From Patescibacteria group bacterium UBA910 (lineage in GTDB: Bacteria; Patescibacteriota; Minisyncoccia; Phycocordibacterales; DATDWN01): DNA of 5,336 bases. Numbering within the stretch: position 1 is the first letter of the stretch; each line of letters starts with the position of its first letter. Made by a program: the position numbers and the translations under genes. Positions 5,035 through 5,336 of this stretch are shown piece by piece. Under the pieces are notes generated by a model that had not been told where the DNA came from, ran no database searches, and worked only from the letters and a program-made list of their open reading frames with translations. The stretch is from the NCBI GenBank assembly GCA_002294445.1, contig DBEI01000064.1, positions 1 through 5,336 on the forward strand, read 5' to 3'.

Positions 5035-5336
5035 ATGAAAAGTAATCAAGGGTTTGGTCTTATAGAAATAATCATTGGTGCGGCGATTGTGTCGTTGGGT
5101 GTATTAGCTATCGTTAATTCATTTAATACATACACACAATACGCGCTCAATAATCAGTACAACATACAGACCGCATATTTACTTGAAGAGGGTGTAGAAG
5201 TGATGAGATTTTTTCGAAGTGGAGGGTGGGCAAGTCAGATTGCTCCATTGTCGACCACAACAACATATTACCTCGTATTTTCTAATGGAAACTGGGCAAC
5301 AACCACTGTTCCACAATATATAGATGGGCGATTGTT
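5035..5336 (+). CDS. PilV/GspI-like type IV pilin-like protein, 3' end cut by window
   Basis: The frame is open from ATG at 5035 to the window edge (100 codons), so the C-terminus is missing. The leader MKSNQG is six residues and processing is predicted before FGLIEIIIGAAIVSLGVLAI, with Glu at mature position 5 and a membrane helix. Position 2 is Gly rather than the usual Thr. The segment TAYLLEEGVEVMRFFRSGGW matches the xLAEEGxExxRxxR pattern I associate with PilV-like minor pilins in CPR genomes. A Thr-rich stretch follows (LSTTTTYY). It begins 3 bp after the previous TAG stop (TAG TAT ATG) with no Shine-Dalgarno, so translation is probably coupled. The family is secure as a prepilin; the PilV/GspI subtype is tentative. 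Confidence 0.85.
   Translation, partial: MKSNQGFGLIEIIIGAAIVSLGVLAIVNSFNTYTQYALNNQYNIQTAYLLEEGVEVMRFFRSGGWASQIAPLSTTTTYYLVFSNGNWATTTVPQYIDGRL

Noticed and set aside
1..5336. CRISPR array, insertion sequence or recoded TGA stop
   Set aside because: No spaced direct repeats, no transposase or terminal repeats, and no in-frame TGA is used inside a gene.

Overview
The window most likely comes from a Candidate Phyla Radiation (Patescibacteria) genome, probably of the Parcubacteria group. This rests on an AT-rich sequence read with the standard bacterial code, a NusA starting MFDLKVI... with an acidic insert in its N-terminal domain, a PilB of 583 residues without its zinc cysteines, and pseudopilins of a style common in that group. 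It is a recognition-based call; no 16S gene is present.

Layout: positions 1-29 hold a perfect hairpin followed by T's, a terminator that probably serves a rightward gene lying left of the window and possibly nusA as well. nusA fills 61-1254 on the minus strand. A 305-bp intergenic region (1255-1559) separates nusA from a divergent, rightward type IV pilus cluster: pilB (1560-3311), pilC (3332-4546), a GspH/FimT-like pseudopilin (4564-5031) and a PilV/GspI-like pseudopilin cut by the right edge (5035-5336). The pilus genes are tightly packed (20-bp gap, near-contact or 1-bp overlap, 3-bp gap) and look like one operon.

How the genes work together: PilB is the cytoplasmic ATPase that powers pilus extension. 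PilC is the inner-membrane platform it acts on. The two small proteins are prepilins with N-terminal processing sites (G^FTLIE and G^FGLIE), to be cut by a PilD peptidase not seen here and added to the fibre or its priming tip complex. NusA is a separate housekeeping transcription factor (elongation, pausing, termination).

The most interesting part is the intergenic region. On the nusA strand a TTGACA-N17-TACTAT promoter (1458-1486) predicts a start near 1451. Only about 9 nt later comes a 7-bp GC-rich hairpin with a T7 tract (1414-1442), that is, an intrinsic terminator inside the nusA leader. Because NusA promotes intrinsic termination, this looks like a NusA-sensed attenuator. The rest of the leader can fold into nested stems (1278-1369). 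A 10-bp perfect inverted repeat (1471-1480/1502-1511) lies between the two divergent promoters and touches the nusA -35 box. A second notable point is that the five proteins, about 1,640 residues in all, contain no cysteine.
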